In this document: one piece after another, positions 44,026 through 55,858 of the stretch
Position numbering within the stretch: the first letter of the stretch is position 1
Layout: each line of letters begins with the position of its first letter
Assembly: GCF_003473485.1 (NCBI RefSeq)
Contig: NC_053045.1
Coordinates: 6,288,501-6,352,500 of the forward strand
Length of the DNA stretch: 64,000 nt
Source of the DNA: Medicago truncatula
Lineage: Eukaryota > Streptophyta > Magnoliopsida > Fabales > Fabaceae
Direction of reading: 5' to 3'
Made by a program: the position numbers and the translations under genes
The notes under the pieces: model-generated
The model's database searches: none
Told to the model about the DNA's origin: nothing
What the model saw: the letters and a program-made list of their open reading frames with translations, nothing else

Positions 44026-46842
44026 ATGATGGTAAATACCAACTTCCTTCAACTTATAGCAAAATTTATTGCAATTCTATGCCTTCTAATGCATGGACAC
44101 GTTCTATGCAATGGAGGGTTAAACTCTCAGTTCATAGCAAGTGAAGCAGAGGCTCTTCTTGAGTTCAAGGAAGGATTAAAAGACCCTTCAAATCTTTTAT
44201 CTTCATGGAAACATGGAAAGGATTGTTGCCAGTGGAAAGGAGTAGGATGTAACACAACCACAGGTCATGTTATTTCTTTGAATCTTCATTGTTCTAATTC
44301 CTTAGATAAACTTCAGGGTCATTTAAATTCATCTTTGCTACAATTGCCATATTTAAGTTATTTGAACCTTAGTGGCAATGATTTCATGCAATCCACAGTG
44401 CCTGATTTTCTAAGTACTACGAAAAATTTAAAACATCTTGACCTATCTCATGCCAATTTTAAGGGGAACCTCTTAGATAATCTTGGAAACCTTTCTCTAC
44501 TTGAATCACTTGATTTGAGTGACAATAGTTTCTATGTCAATAATCTAAAATGGCTTCATGGACTTTCTTCCTTGAAAATTCTTGATTTAAGTGGTGTTGT
44601 TCTTAGTCGTTGTCAAAATGATTGGTTTCATGACATCAGAGTGATACTTCATTCTCTTGATACATTGCGTTTATCGGGTTGCCAACTTCACAAACTACCT
44701 ACGTCTCCTCCACCAGAAATGAATTTTGATTCTCTTGTAACCCTTGATCTGTCTGGCAATAATTTCAATATGACTATCCCTGATTGGTTGTTTGAAAATT
44801 GTCATCACCTTCAAAACCTTAATCTCTCAAATAATAATTTACAAGGTCAAATTTCATATTCAATTGAGAGGGTGACAACTCTTGCAATACTTGATCTGTC
44901 AAAAAATAGTCTCAATGGTTTAATACCAAATTTCTTTGACAAGCTAGTGAATCTTGTAGCACTTGATCTATCATATAATATGCTCAGTGGCTCAATACCT
45001 TCAACATTGGGACAAGATCATGGCCAAAATAGTTTGAAAGAATTGCGTCTTTCTATTAATCAACTAAACGGGTCATTGGAAAGAAGCATTTACCAGTTAT
45101 CAAATTTGGTTGTGTTGAATTTAGCTGTAAACAATATGGAGGGAATTATCAGTGATGTTCATCTTGCAAACTTTAGCAACCTCAAAGTGTTGGACCTATC
45201 TTTTAATCATGTAACTTTGAACATGAGCAAAAATTGGGTCCCTCCTTTCCAACTTGAAACTATAGGTTTGGCCAATTGTCATTTGGGCCCACAATTTCCA
45301 AAATGGATTCAAACGCAGAAGAATTTCTCCCATATTGATATCTCAAATGCAGGTGTCTCTGATTATGTGCCAAATTGGTTTTGGGATTTGTCACCTAATG
45401 TTGAGTATATGAACCTCTCTTCTAATGAGCTGAGAAGATGTGGACAAGATTTTTCACAAAAATTCAAACTAAAAACACTTGATTTGAGCAACAATAGTTT
45501 CTCATGTCCCTTGCCTCGTTTGCCCCCTAACTTGAGGAATTTGGATCTGTCCAGCAATTTATTTTATGGAACAATTTCACACGTGTGTGAGATTTTGTGT
45601 TTCAATAACTCATTGGAGAATCTTGACTTATCTTTTAATAATTTGTCAGGAGTCATCCCAAATTGTTGGACAAATGGGACGAACATGATTATTTTGAATC
45701 TGGCTATGAATAATTTTATTGGATCAATTCCAGATTCCTTTGGTAGCCTAAAAAATCTTCACATGTTGATAATGTATAACAATAACCTTTCTGGAAAAAT
45801 TCCGGAGACACTAAAAAATTGTCAAGTGTTGACTTTATTGAATTTAAAGTCCAATCGATTAAGAGGGCCCATACCATATTGGATTGGCACAGACATACAA
45901 ATCCTAATGGTACTCATATTGGGTAATAATTCCTTTGATGAAAATATCCCAAAGACTTTATGCCAACTTAAGTCTCTGCATATATTAGATCTTTCCGAGA
46001 ATCAATTGACGGGTGCAATTCCAAGATGTGTCTTCCTTGCACTGACTACTGAAGAAAGTATAAATGAAAAATCATATATGGAGTTTATGACAATTGAGGA
46101 AAGTCTTCCGATCTATCTATCTAGAACAAAGCATCCACTTCTAATTCCATGGAAAGGGGTTAATGTATTTTTCAATGAAGGTAGACTTTTTTTTGAAATT
46201 CTCAAAATGATTGACTTGTCATCAAATTTTTTAACACATGAAATTCCTGTTGAAATTGGAAAGCTAGTTGAATTGAGTGCATTAAATTTGTCGAGGAACC
46301 AATTGCTGGGTTCCATTCCTTCCAGTATTGGTGAATTGGAAAGCTTGAACGTGTTGGATTTGTCAAGGAATAATTTATCCTGTGAGATTCCCACTAGCAT
46401 GGCTAATATTGATAGGCTCAGTTGGTTGGACTTATCATACAATGCTTTGTCTGGGAAAATTCCTATCGGCAATCAGATGCAATCATTTGACGAAGTCTTC
46501 TACAAAGGTAATCCACATCTTTGTGGTCCTCCACTCAGAAAAGCATGCCCCAGAAACAGTTCGTTTGAAGACACACATTGCAGTCACAGTGAAGAACATG
46601 AAAATGACGGCAACCATGGAGACAAGGTATTGGGGATGGAAATAAATCCATTATACATAAGCATGGCTATGGGGTTTTCAACTGGATTTTGGGTATTTTG
46701 GGGATCTTTAATACTCATTGCATCTTGGAGACATGCTTATTTCCGTTTTATAAGCAACATGAATGATAAGATCCATGTCACTGTAGTTGTCGCACTTAAT
46801 AAACTGCGGAGGAAGTTTCACACTCAACAACCTCCCATGTAA
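44026..46842 (+). CDS. EIX2-like LRR receptor-like protein, intact
   Basis: An intronless 938-aa ORF. The first ATG (44026) is chosen because the truncated paralog starts at the same MMVNT and the frame upstream has no earlier ATG. A signal peptide covers about residues 1-28 (ending HVLC), followed by LRRNT (ASEAEALLEFKEGL ... DCCQWKGVGCNTTTGHV) and about 28 extracellular LRRs. A non-LRR island lies near 665-730 (LTTEESINEKSYMEF ... PWKGVNVFF), and four LRRs follow. After GNPHLCGPPL comes an acidic juxtamembrane segment (SHSEEHENDGNHGDK), a membrane helix at about 878-900 (MGFSTGFWVFWG) and a 38-residue basic tail without a kinase. The architecture matches tomato EIX2 and similar RLPs, cell-surface immune receptors. 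The ligand is unknown. Confidence 0.92.
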   Translation: MMVNTNFLQLIAKFIAILCLLMHGHVLCNGGLNSQFIASEAEALLEFKEGLKDPSNLLSSWKHGKDCCQWKGVGCNTTTGHVISLNLHCSNSLDKLQGHLNSSLLQLPYLSYLNLSGNDFMQSTVPDFLSTTKNLKHLDLSHANFKGNLLDNLGNLSLLESLDLSDNSFYVNNLKWLHGLSSLKILDLSGVVLSRCQNDWFHDIRVILHSLDTLRLSGCQLHKLPTSPPPEMNFDSLVTLDLSGNNFNMTIPDWLFENCHHLQNLNLSNNNLQGQISYSIERVTTLAILDLSKNSLNGLIPNFFDKLVNLVALDLSYNMLSGSIPSTLGQDHGQNSLKELRLSINQLNGSLERSIYQLSNLVVLNLAVNNMEGIISDVHLANFSNLKVLDLSFNHVTLNMSKNWVPPFQLETIGLANCHLGPQFPKWIQTQKNFSHIDISNAGVSDYVPNWFWDLSPNVEYMNLSSNELRRCGQDFSQKFKLKTLDLSNNSFSCPLPRLPPNLRNLDLSSNLFYGTISHVCEILCFNNSLENLDLSFNNLSGVIPNCWTNGTNMIILNLAMNNFIGSIPDSFGSLKNLHMLIMYNNNLSGKIPETLKNCQVLTLLNLKSNRLRGPIPYWIGTDIQILMVLILGNNSFDENIPKTLCQLKSLHILDLSENQLTGAIPRCVFLALTTEESINEKSYMEFMTIEESLPIYLSRTKHPLLIPWKGVNVFFNEGRLFFEILKMIDLSSNFLTHEIPVEIGKLVELSALNLSRNQLLGSIPSSIGELESLNVLDLSRNNLSCEIPTSMANIDRLSWLDLSYNALSGKIPIGNQMQSFDEVFYKGNPHLCGPPLRKACPRNSSFEDTHCSHSEEHENDGNHGDKVLGMEINPLYISMAMGFSTGFWVFWGSLILIASWRHAYFRFISNMNDKIHVTVVVALNKLRRKFHTQQPPM

Positions 46843-47642
46843 CCAAACTCTTTGTTTGCTCTGTTATTGTCTTCAGAAATAGAAGAGACAGAAATTGTCT
46901 CCAGTTTGTTGATGATTTTGAATAAAGAATGTTTGTCTTAAATATCAACTATCTATAACTGATAACAACTATATATATTTTGTGTTAGTGTATCAAACAT
47001 GATTTGCTAATCATCCAATTTGCATCCACTGCCTTCGATAGCAGTTACTACGTTATGGTATGATTGATTGATGTAATTCTAAATTCTTTTATCCATTGGT
47101 TTTCTTATCCGATCAAAGTGATCAAATGAAATGACCATGCATTATAATAAACAAATGTAGATAAGAAAAGTTGTAAACTCTACAGTTTATGATCTATAAG
47201 TGATAAGTAAAAATTTCTGGCTACTACTTGCAAGTAGGACTCGAAAAGAAAAACTTCAGTTTATGATCTTTGTTTCACTAGTGAAATAAAGTTAACACTA
47301 GCATAGTCAATATAAGCGTCTTCTTCTGGAGGAATCTCTTCAAGTGCCACAAAACAAAATAAGTGAAGTTTTAAAATTTTAAAAGACTAAAACACCACAC
47401 AGACAAGATAAGAATGCATTCATATAAAATATCACAAAAACTGTGTTCATCAACAAAAGAAATTAGGACAACAAATCACGCTCAAGTAACTATCTCTGTA
47501 TTTAACCCCATAAAAAAAAAAACAAAGCAAAAAAATATTACAAAAAAGTGAACTAGTTGTGTGCAACATAGGGAATTTGAGAAAACATTGAACGTGCATA
47601 ATTTGCATAAGATCATTTTGTTGAAATTGTTTTCAAATTGTG
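46843..47642. other. 3' flank of the EIX2-like RLP
   Basis: Likely 3' UTR (AATAAAG near 46921) and intergenic DNA. No gene. Confidence 0.45.
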
Positions 47643-49826
47643 ATGTTGTGAAAGCTGAAAATCGTGGCGCGATTTTCAGAGGCGTGGCACGATTTTGCTG
47701 GCAGAATGGATGGTTTCTGCTTAAGCAAATCGTGGTGCGATTTTGTGCAGGCGTGACACGATTTGTGGATAAGTTTGTCGAACCTTGGGTCGTACGCTTT
47801 ATGTTGGTGTAAGCCCTAGAGGCCAATAGTTTATGTTAAACCTATCTTATGTATCATGACCTTTATTATTGAATAATATATGACACTCTTTATTTTTATT
47901 ATATTTAGATAATGTTAATAAAGTCCTTAGAATAGATAGTTCGTGTAATAATATATTAAGTGTGACTTAATCATGAGATTACATTATCTTATAGAACGCT
48001 ATTCTTAAATGTATCTGTAGTCAAAGCTTTAATATGAATAAAGGATAATAATAAAGCGTCAAGACTATTATGTATGTAGACTGATGACCGCATCTCATGG
48101 GTCATAGATATGAGATATCAAGTCTATACATAGATATAAATATTAGGAGTAATATTTATATTGGATTGACCCACTGTGAGAATACTACATAGTAAGTTAT
48201 GAAATTGTCATATGATATTCTCACAATGATAATAATGTATATCGCTCTTAGACCTGAAACCACTATGATCTCTAGATGTGGACTCAAGTGTTTTGTTGTC
48301 ATTCTAACGTTGTCTATAATAGGATAACAATAACGTTGGTTGATGAGTACTTGATGAATCATGCTGAGGGCATGAGTGTCCTAGATGGGATTTGTCCCTC
48401 CTCATAAACAGGAGATATATCTTTAGGCCTCTTGATGAAATATGACTATAAATATGCATGGCCATGCCGAACTAAGTCAATATAAGATATTGGACTTATT
48501 CGTTAAATAGTATATTTCGGAATCAAGATAAATAAACATTGATCTATACAAGGGTGACACTATCTATGCCTTGGGATCAATGAAGATATTGAGACAAAGG
48601 AGTAATTATACACTTATGTGTTATCATGAAAGGTTTCGTCAGATCACTTGACATTCTTGTCACTTGGGTAGCAATGATGTGTTGCTAGATACCGCTCATT
48701 GTTTATGGTATTAAATATTAGATTTAATATCATTGCCAACGTGACTAGAACCTAAAGGGTCACACACAAAGAGCAGTCAAAAGAGATATGTATAAGTACG
48801 ACTTATATAAAGGGTGCGCTTAGTAAATAATGCTAATGATTTAGCAAAATTTACTAAACTCGTATTGGGCTTAGTGAAGTCAAAAACGAGTTTGACTTGC
48901 AAAGCACATAAGGAGTTCTATAAATAGAAACCTAGTGCAATAGTTTGCGGTTACGTTTTCCTTGCAGAAACCCTAGTTCTCTGACTTCCGTCTTCTTGGC
49001 TAGCACCGAGGTTTTGGAGGAGCACTGTTCGTGTGGACTCAATAGAGGCTCTGCTGTTTGCTTGGCTGTGATCGAGATTCCAGTTCGCAGATTCCACCGA
49101 TCGTTTTCAGACTTATCGTTCTAAGGTAACAATCGAATCACTGGTTCAAGTTCCAATTCGTAATGATCCAAGGAAAGTAAATCGAAATTTTATTCCGCTG
49201 CTTGTTCTGTATATGTCGATTTACCTTCACTTTAACCGTGGCGCGATTTTTCACTGGCACGGCGCGATTTTGTCTGTCACTGTGTACTATTTAAGTGTTT
49301 CAGCTCATTTTTGAAGGAAGAGGAGAGAGAACTTCAAGAGAGGAAAACTTGGGAAATCAAAGGAGGTAACTTTAGGGTTATGGGTCTTTGATTAGAGTTC
49401 TCTTGGGTTGGGAAACATTGTAAACACCTTGGGTGAGTGAAAATCATTGAGTGTCTTGTTCATTGGTGAGATTGGAAAAATGGGTAGAAATTAGGTTTGT
49501 TCTTTGTGAGCTTGTTTAAGCAAATTTCTTGTAACCCATTTTTATCACTTTGCAAGAACTCTTTGATAGTGGATTAGAGAGATCAATCTCTCCCCCAGAT
49601 TAGGTCAAGTTTGACCGAACTGGGTCAACAATCTTTGGTGTGTTTGATTCTCTCTTCTCTCTCTATCTTTTGCTTTTGGTTTTGAGCTTTTCACTTTGAT
49701 TACTAGATTAGATCTAGGTGTTGTTATTATTGTTGTTGTTTGTGTTCACTTTGATATTGGTTACTACTTTCCTTTGCTCCACACATCAGTTTGTATTGGT
49801 GTGATTTTGAGTCCGGATTCACAACA
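47643..49826 (+). mobile_element. LTR of an older copia element (interrupted)
   Basis: GTGGCGCGATTTT-type motifs occur on both sides of the solo LTR at 47802-49229, showing that one older sequence was split. The 3' border is likely at 49826 (ACAACA), followed by TTGGCGCCCACCGTGGGG, a motif often found just inside LTRs, and then the gag ORF. The 5' border is a guess. Confidence 0.45.
47802..49229. mobile_element. Solo LTR, 1428 bp
   Basis: Begins TGTTGGTGTAAGCCCTAGAG and ends ACCTTCA, i.e. TG...CA. It is flanked by identical 5-bp duplications CTTTA at 47797-47801 and 49230-49234. No internal retrotransposon domains remain, so it is the product of recombination between two LTRs. It sits inside the older LTR at 47643-49826. 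Confidence 0.85.
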
Positions 49827-49874
49827 ATTGGCGCCCACCGTGGGGCATAGGAGTGATTTGGTTTAGTGAGTATC

Positions 49875-50441
49875 ATGGGTTCAAAGTGGGATATTGAGAA
49901 GTTCACCGAAAGTAACGATTTTGGGTTATGGAAGGTGAAGATGCAGGCGATGTTGATACAACAAAAGTGTGAGAAAGCTTTGAAGGGTGAAGGTGCGTTG
50001 CCGGTCACCATGACACAAGCGGAGAAGACCGAGATGGTGGACAAGGCTATGAGTGCCATTGTCTTGTGCCTCGGTGACAAAGTTTTGAGGGAGGTCGCGA
50101 AGGAACCAACCGCGCCGTCGATGTGGTCAAAGTTGGAGTCGTTGCATATGACCAAGTCTTTGGCTCATAGGCAATTCCTTAAGCAACAAATCTACTCATT
50201 CAAGATGGTGGAGTCAAAGACCATGATGGAGCAATTAATGGAGTTCAACAAAATCCTTGATGATTTGGAGAACATTGAGGTGCAACTTGAGGACGAAGAC
50301 AAAACTATACCCTTGTTGTGTGCTCTACCGAGATCATTTGAATCCTTCAAGGATATCATGCTCTATGGCAAAGAAGGCACTGTCACCTTGGAAGAAGTTC
50401 AAGCGGCTTTAAGAACCAAGGAGTTGAACAAGTCCAAGTGA
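49875..50441 (+). CDS. Copia-type gag ORF (retrotransposon remnant)
   Basis: A 188-aa ORF starting MGSKWDIEKFTESNDFGLW. It has the typical order of Ty1/copia gag (UBN2-like) features: the W-x-x-K-M start, WSKLESLHMTKSLAHRQFL, LMEFNKILDDLENI, LLCALPRSFESF and TLEEVQAALRTKELNKSK. It lies just downstream of the probable LTR end at 49826. The frame then stops where a different repeat begins at 50442. No pol follows, so the element is truncated and non-autonomous. Confidence 0.8.
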   Translation: MGSKWDIEKFTESNDFGLWKVKMQAMLIQQKCEKALKGEGALPVTMTQAEKTEMVDKAMSAIVLCLGDKVLREVAKEPTAPSMWSKLESLHMTKSLAHRQFLKQQIYSFKMVESKTMMEQLMEFNKILDDLENIEVQLEDEDKTIPLLCALPRSFESFKDIMLYGKEGTVTLEEVQAALRTKELNKSK

Positions 50442-51770
50442 AGGTGAGAAAAACACAAGAAGGGGGGTTGAATTGTGTTTTCTTTCTCTCTAAAAATACT
50501 TCTCCTGATAATACTTCATAAGCATTTTAGGAGTGCTTCTGATGTAATAACCAGAATCAGATATGCAGTGGAAAAGATCAAAGCAGAGAAAAGAAAAACG
50601 AGACACAAGCAGTTATCCTGGTTCCTCCCACAAATCGGAAGTAGTCCAGTCCCCCTTGCACTTCCAAGGAGATTTCACTATAATCACAAAGATTACAAAT
50701 GCTCAATACTCTCTAAGTATGAGACTTCTCAAAATACTCAAGCACGCAGGCAAGAGTCTTCCAATGCTCAAGCACTAAGCAAGAGTCTTCTAATGCTCAA
50801 GCACGCAGGCAAGAGGCTTCTATTCAAACAAAAATACAAAGAAATATGTTTGACTTGAACACTTGATATACAATCAGTGGTGTTCACAATACAATGCAAT
50901 AAAGACTCTAGACTTGTGAATTTCTAAGATGTATCAAATCAGTGCAGAAATTCAATGTGCTTTGTAGAATCAAATTGACAGGGTTTTGGCGCTTTTTAAC
51001 TTGTATATCTCTATCTACAATCTTCAAGTCTTCACTCCTTTATATAGAGGTGTGAAAAAGACGTTGAGATGATTAGCACGTCTAAAGAGTCGTTGAGTTC
51101 CTTGGATCATCCACCAGTAATCCTTTGCCTGATTTGGGTGTAGTCCTTTGAAGAATCAACTTCAATTTCATTCCCATCTTGAAGGAACATTTCTGCAGGC
51201 AGAGCTGTTGTCTTGTCTTGTAGCGTAGACAAAAACAAAGTAGTGGAGGTAGTGGTTGTACACTTGTACTTTGTCAACTATGTTAATGAAGGACAAGTAC
51301 TCAGTGCTCTTCAAATGACCGTTGATACCTCCCTTTCAATTCTTCGTTCTTCTTAGACGAGGTTGAAACGAGAAACAACTACTTTGAATCTTCAGCTTAA
51401 ATTTACTGATTAATTGTAGCTTCTGGTGATGATTTCGCTTTTGATGAAAACCTTGCTTCTGATGGTCTTCTGCTTCTGATCAGCTTCTGCTTCTGATGAC
51501 GTCATTACTTCATAAGCACTCCAGCTTCAGAAGCACTTTAGCTTCAGACGCAGTTTTCTTCAGATGCTTTGGATTCCTTTGCTCTCCATTGTTCTTCCAA
51601 GACCTATTGAAATTGATTGACTTGCCTATGGTCCTGTACACTTGAACAATTATTAGCAATAACCAATTGACACTTTTTAATACCTTGTTATCATCAAAAC
51701 TCACTAAGGTTTATTGTGAAACACATTTTGTTCCAACAATCTCCCCCTTTTTGATGATGACAAACAATAG
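50442..51770. repeat. LTR-like repeat following the gag ORF
   Basis: Begins near TGAGAAAAACACAAG plus a G-run and TTGAATTGTG, and ends in the GTTCCAACA / TCTCCCCCTTTTTGATGATG region, which is typical of some legume LTR-retroelements. It holds small local repeats (AAGCACGCAGGCAAGAG; CTTCTGATG...). No matching 5-bp flank duplication was found. Part of its end matches, inverted, the region near 20110. Confidence 0.45.
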
Positions 51771-52499
51771 TATTTAAAATGTTCAATTGTTGTTGATGTT
51801 TGCCTCTTTCACTTTAATGCTAACTATTAATTTATATTATTTTTACTTATTATCTATCCTCCAATGTAAGAATATTCACACTATTTACAGAATCTCTATC
51901 TCTATCTCTATATACATGTATTCTAAGCTACACTTTGCTCATGTGTTTTCTCACAAATGCCTCATTTTCTATCTAATTTTATAAGCCTTTGTTACTATCC
52001 TTCCTTCCTAACGCTACATTCAAACTGTTTTAACTCCTTTTACAATTTAACGTTTTAATGTTAATTCATTCTTATAACTTCTTCTAATACTCATGCTAAA
52101 AGGTAGTCTAATGGTTTCACATTTATATAGAAGATATACACATCCGAAGTAGTCTAACGATTATGTTATGAAAATTGTAAAGATCACTTTTTATTCTTAT
52201 TTATTCATGATTTTTCATTTGCATATTTGGTTTTAATAAGTGTATCCTTTTAAAACTCTTAACCTTTCACTTCAATGATAATAATAATTAAAAACTGTTA
52301 TGTTAATTAATTATATTATATATAGGTCTTATATATGTACAACCCCTTGGTACACATGTGAGTGTGAGATTTCAATCTGAGTGGATTCTATGTATTGCAT
52401 AGGAAGAAGAATTTTGTCAGCCGAGAGTATTGTAGTGCATACTTATTTGATACCGTTGTGGTAATGAATTTCAAACTTATTTGATGGATTGTGTTGATC
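51771..52499. other. Intergenic
   Basis: A+T-rich, no gene recognised. Confidence 0.5.
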
Positions 52500-52729
52500 T
52501 GTTAGATTATGTTGTGGTTATATTTAATCTATTTCTATTATTAGGAAGTATGACTTAGTTTTTCTCTTGAGACATAGTCTACACATTATAAGGCTTGTCA
52601 TGTGGTTGCATCTATTCTCACGCTTTCCATTATTGAATTATGTGTAAGGCTATATAAAGCCAAACTCTTGTTCTCAATAAAATAAGATATTCTCTCATTA
52701 AACCAGTATGGTAATTAATTGTTTTAACA
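52500..52729 (+). repeat. 5' LTR of the copia element
   Basis: 230 bp, TG...CA. Contains the TATATAAAG promoter-like motif near 52651 and an AATAAAATAAG region. It is followed directly by ATTGGTATCAGAG. Confidence 0.92.
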
Positions 52730-52871
52730 ATTGGTATCAGAGATCCATTATTGGGGCCTGATCCACAGTGAGTGAGTGAGTGAGTGTGAGGGGAAACGAT
52801 TGGGGTGAGGAAAATAAGTGTGTATCAAGAAAGAAATTGCAATTTTCTTTCAAGAAAAAGGAGTTTAAAGA

Positions 52872-53072
52872 ATGGGGGAAAATGATAGTAGTAATTTCGT
52901 ACATTCTATTATTCCCAAGTTTGATGGTCATTATGATCATTGGAAAATGTTGATGGAAAATTTTCTTCGCTCGAAAGAATATTGGAATCTCATTGAAAAT
53001 GGGATTTTGGTTGTGGAAGCAGGAGTAGAGCAAATTGAGGTTTACGTGCTTTCAAAATGTATCAGAAAATGA
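52872..53072 (+). pseudogene. Copia gag N-terminal fragment
   Basis: A 66-codon ORF, MGENDSSNFVHSIIPKFDG then HYDHWKMLMENFLRSKEYW, the usual N-terminus of this copia gag. It is cut after ENGILVVEAGVEQIE and joined to sequence just before the integrase zinc motif. Most of gag, including the CCHC knuckle, and the protease are therefore missing. Confidence 0.85.
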
Positions 53073-53275
53073 ATCTTATATCTGGCATTGTCGGTTTGGT
53101 CATTTAAGCTATCAAGGATTAAGGACACTTTTTTTTATAAGAAAATGGTAAATGGGCTTCCTTCGATCCAAATTCCAAAGAAGTTATGTACAGAGTGTTT
53201 GATCGGCAAGCAACATAGAGACTCTATGTCTAAAAAAAGCTTATGGAGAACATCATATAAGCTTCAACTTGTGCA

Positions 53276-53333
<58 letters not shown>

Positions 53334-55827
53334 GACCCATTAAACCAGAATCAGATAGCAATAAAAGGTACTTCCTCAGTTTTATAGATGATTTCACTCG
53401 TAAGACATGGATTTTTCTTCTTACATGAAAAATCTGAGGCTTCTGCAATGTTCAGAATTTTTAAAGCTGGTGTTGAAAAGGAGTCAGGTGCATATATCAC
53501 CTCCTTAAAAACAGATAGAGGTGGTGAATTTACCTCAAATGAGTTTGAAGAATTTTGCAAAGTTCAAGGCATAAGCAGAAAATTGACTGCAGCCTATACT
53601 CCTCAACAAAATGGAGTTGCAGAGAGAAAAAATAGGACGATAATGAATATGGTGCGATCTATGCTGGTTGAGAAGAAGGTTCCTAAAATGTTTTGGCCCG
53701 AAGCTGTAAAATGGAGTGTGCATATTCTCAATAGATGTCCTACATTGGCTGTGCAAAACAAAACTCCAGAAGAGGCATGGAGTGGTGTGAAGCCAACAAT
53801 TAATTACTTTCGAGTTTTTGGATGTGTGGCTCATGCACATATTCCAGACCAGAAAAGAAGCAAGTTAGATGATAAGAGCAAGAAATGTGTTTTGCTGGGA
53901 GTAAGTGACGAATCAAAGGCCTACAAACTATATGATCCAGTTTCCAAGAAAGTAATCATTAGTAAGGATGTGATTTTTGAAGAAGATGTATGTTGGAACT
54001 GGGACAACCAAAAAGATGAATGCAGGCTGGAAAAATGATTATGAGATTGACATTGAAGGAGTAGAGGGAAATGAAGAAGGAGGCAACAATGATGCTAGCA
54101 ATGATAATAACAATAACAATGATGAATCTAATTCATCGTCTAGTGAATCTCATGAGGATGACTCACCCAATGTCGTTGAAGGGAGGGTAAGAAAAAAACC
54201 TTCATGGATGGCATATTATGAAACTGGTGAAGGCTTATCTGATGAAGATAATTTGAATGCAATGATGATGGTTGCTGAAGATGATCCACTCTCATTTGAG
54301 GAAGCTAGAAAAAGCAATAAGTGGAGAGATGCAATGAGGGCATAAATTGAATCAATAGAAAAGAATAAGACTTGGGAGCTTACTGTTTTACCAAATGGAA
54401 TCAAACCAATTAGAGTTAAGTGGATTTATAAAACTAAGCACAATGAGAATGGAGAGATAGATAAGTACAAGGCGAGACTAGTGGCGAAGGGGTATGCACA
54501 ACAATATGGAGTTGACTACACTGAAGTATTTGCTCCAGTGGCAAGACTAGATACCATTAGATTAATACTTGCTTTAGCTGCTCAACACAGTTGGGATGTT
54601 TTTCAGTTGGATGTGAAGAGTGCATTTCTTCATGGTGAACTTAATGAAGAGGTATTTGTGAAGCAACTGTTAGGATATGAGACAAAAGGTGAAGAGAACA
54701 AAGTTTACAAGTTGAAAAAGGCTTTGTATGGGCTTAAGCAGGCACCAAGAGCATGGTATAGCAAGATAGAAGCATACTTTGTTCGAGAAGGTTTTGAAAA
54801 ATGTTTTTGTGAACATACATTGTTTACAAAAACAAAGGAAGGAAACAAGATTCTAATAGTAAGTGTTTATGTAGATGATTTAATATATACCAGGAATGAT
54901 ATAAATATGTGTGATGAATTTAAAAATTCAATGATGGTAGAATTTGACATGTCTGATTTGGGAAGGATGCGGTATTTTTTAGGAGTTGAGGTGATACAAA
55001 ATCCAAATGGGATTTTTGTTTGTCAATGAAGGTATGCCCGTGAAGTCTTAGTGAGGTTCGGAATGAATAATAGTAACTCAGTGCATAATCCTATAGTACC
55101 AGGAACAAAGTTATCAAGGAATGATGAAGGAACCAAAGTTGATACAACTTTATACATGAAGATGGTTGGCAGTTTGATGTATTTGACTGCAACAAGACCA
55201 AATTTAATGTATGGAGTAAGTCTCATTAGTAGATTCATGTCTTGCCCAACTGAATCTCACTGGCTTGCAGCAAAAAGGATACTAAGGTACCTCAAAGGTA
55301 CAACTAAATTGGATATTTTGTACAAAAAAGGAGGAGAACACTCAAACATGGTGGCATATACTGACAGTGACTTTGCTGTTGATTTGGATGACCGAAGGAG
55401 CACTTCTGGATATGTTTTCTTGCTTGGTTCTGCAGTAGTGTCTTGGTCCTCTAAAAAACAACCTGTTGTGACACTGTCCACTACTGAGGCTGAGTATGTA
55501 GCTGCTGCATCTTGTGCTTGTCAATGTCTTTGGTTAAGGGGGGTGTTAGAGAAACTTGGTCATAAAGAGAAAAATAGCACCATCATTCAGTGTGATAATA
55601 GCTCTACAATAAAGCTTTCAAAGAATTCAGTTTTTCATGGAAGAAGCAAACACATTGATATAAGATTTCATTTTTTGAGAGATTTGGTAAAAGATGGAAT
55701 TGTTGAATTGAGCTACTGTAATTCTCAAGAACAGGTTGCAGACATAATGACAAAGCCCATAAAGTTAGATCAATATTTGAAACTTCGCAGGATGATGGGA
55801 ATGGTTGAAGCTTCAAAAATAAACTAA
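53071..55827 (+). pseudogene. Copia integrase, reverse transcriptase and RNase H, broken frame
   Basis: In order: the gag-pre-integrase zinc motif (WHCRFGHLS ... CTECLIGKQHR) at 53071-53225; the integrase core (FIDDFTRKTW, DRGGEFTSNEF, PQQNGVAERKNRT) at 53375-53700; the reverse transcriptase at about 54400-55030, with YVDDLIYTRND; and RNase H (YTDSDFAVD, STTEAEYVAA, SKHIDIRFHFLRD) to 55827. Disabling changes seen are an AT/GT microsatellite insertion with frame change near 53280, a frame change around 54010-54038, a TAA stop at 54343-54345 and a TGA stop at 55027-55029. Catalytic residues are otherwise kept. Confidence 0.9.
53279..53332. repeat. AT/GT microsatellite within copia pol
   Basis: Forty-two nt of AT dinucleotides (53279-53320) are followed by six GT units (53321-53332), between the codons for VHA and GPIKPES of the integrase N-terminal region. 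Confidence 0.95.
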
Positions 55828-55858
55828 ATGCATTTTGCATATAGTTTAAGGGAGGGAA

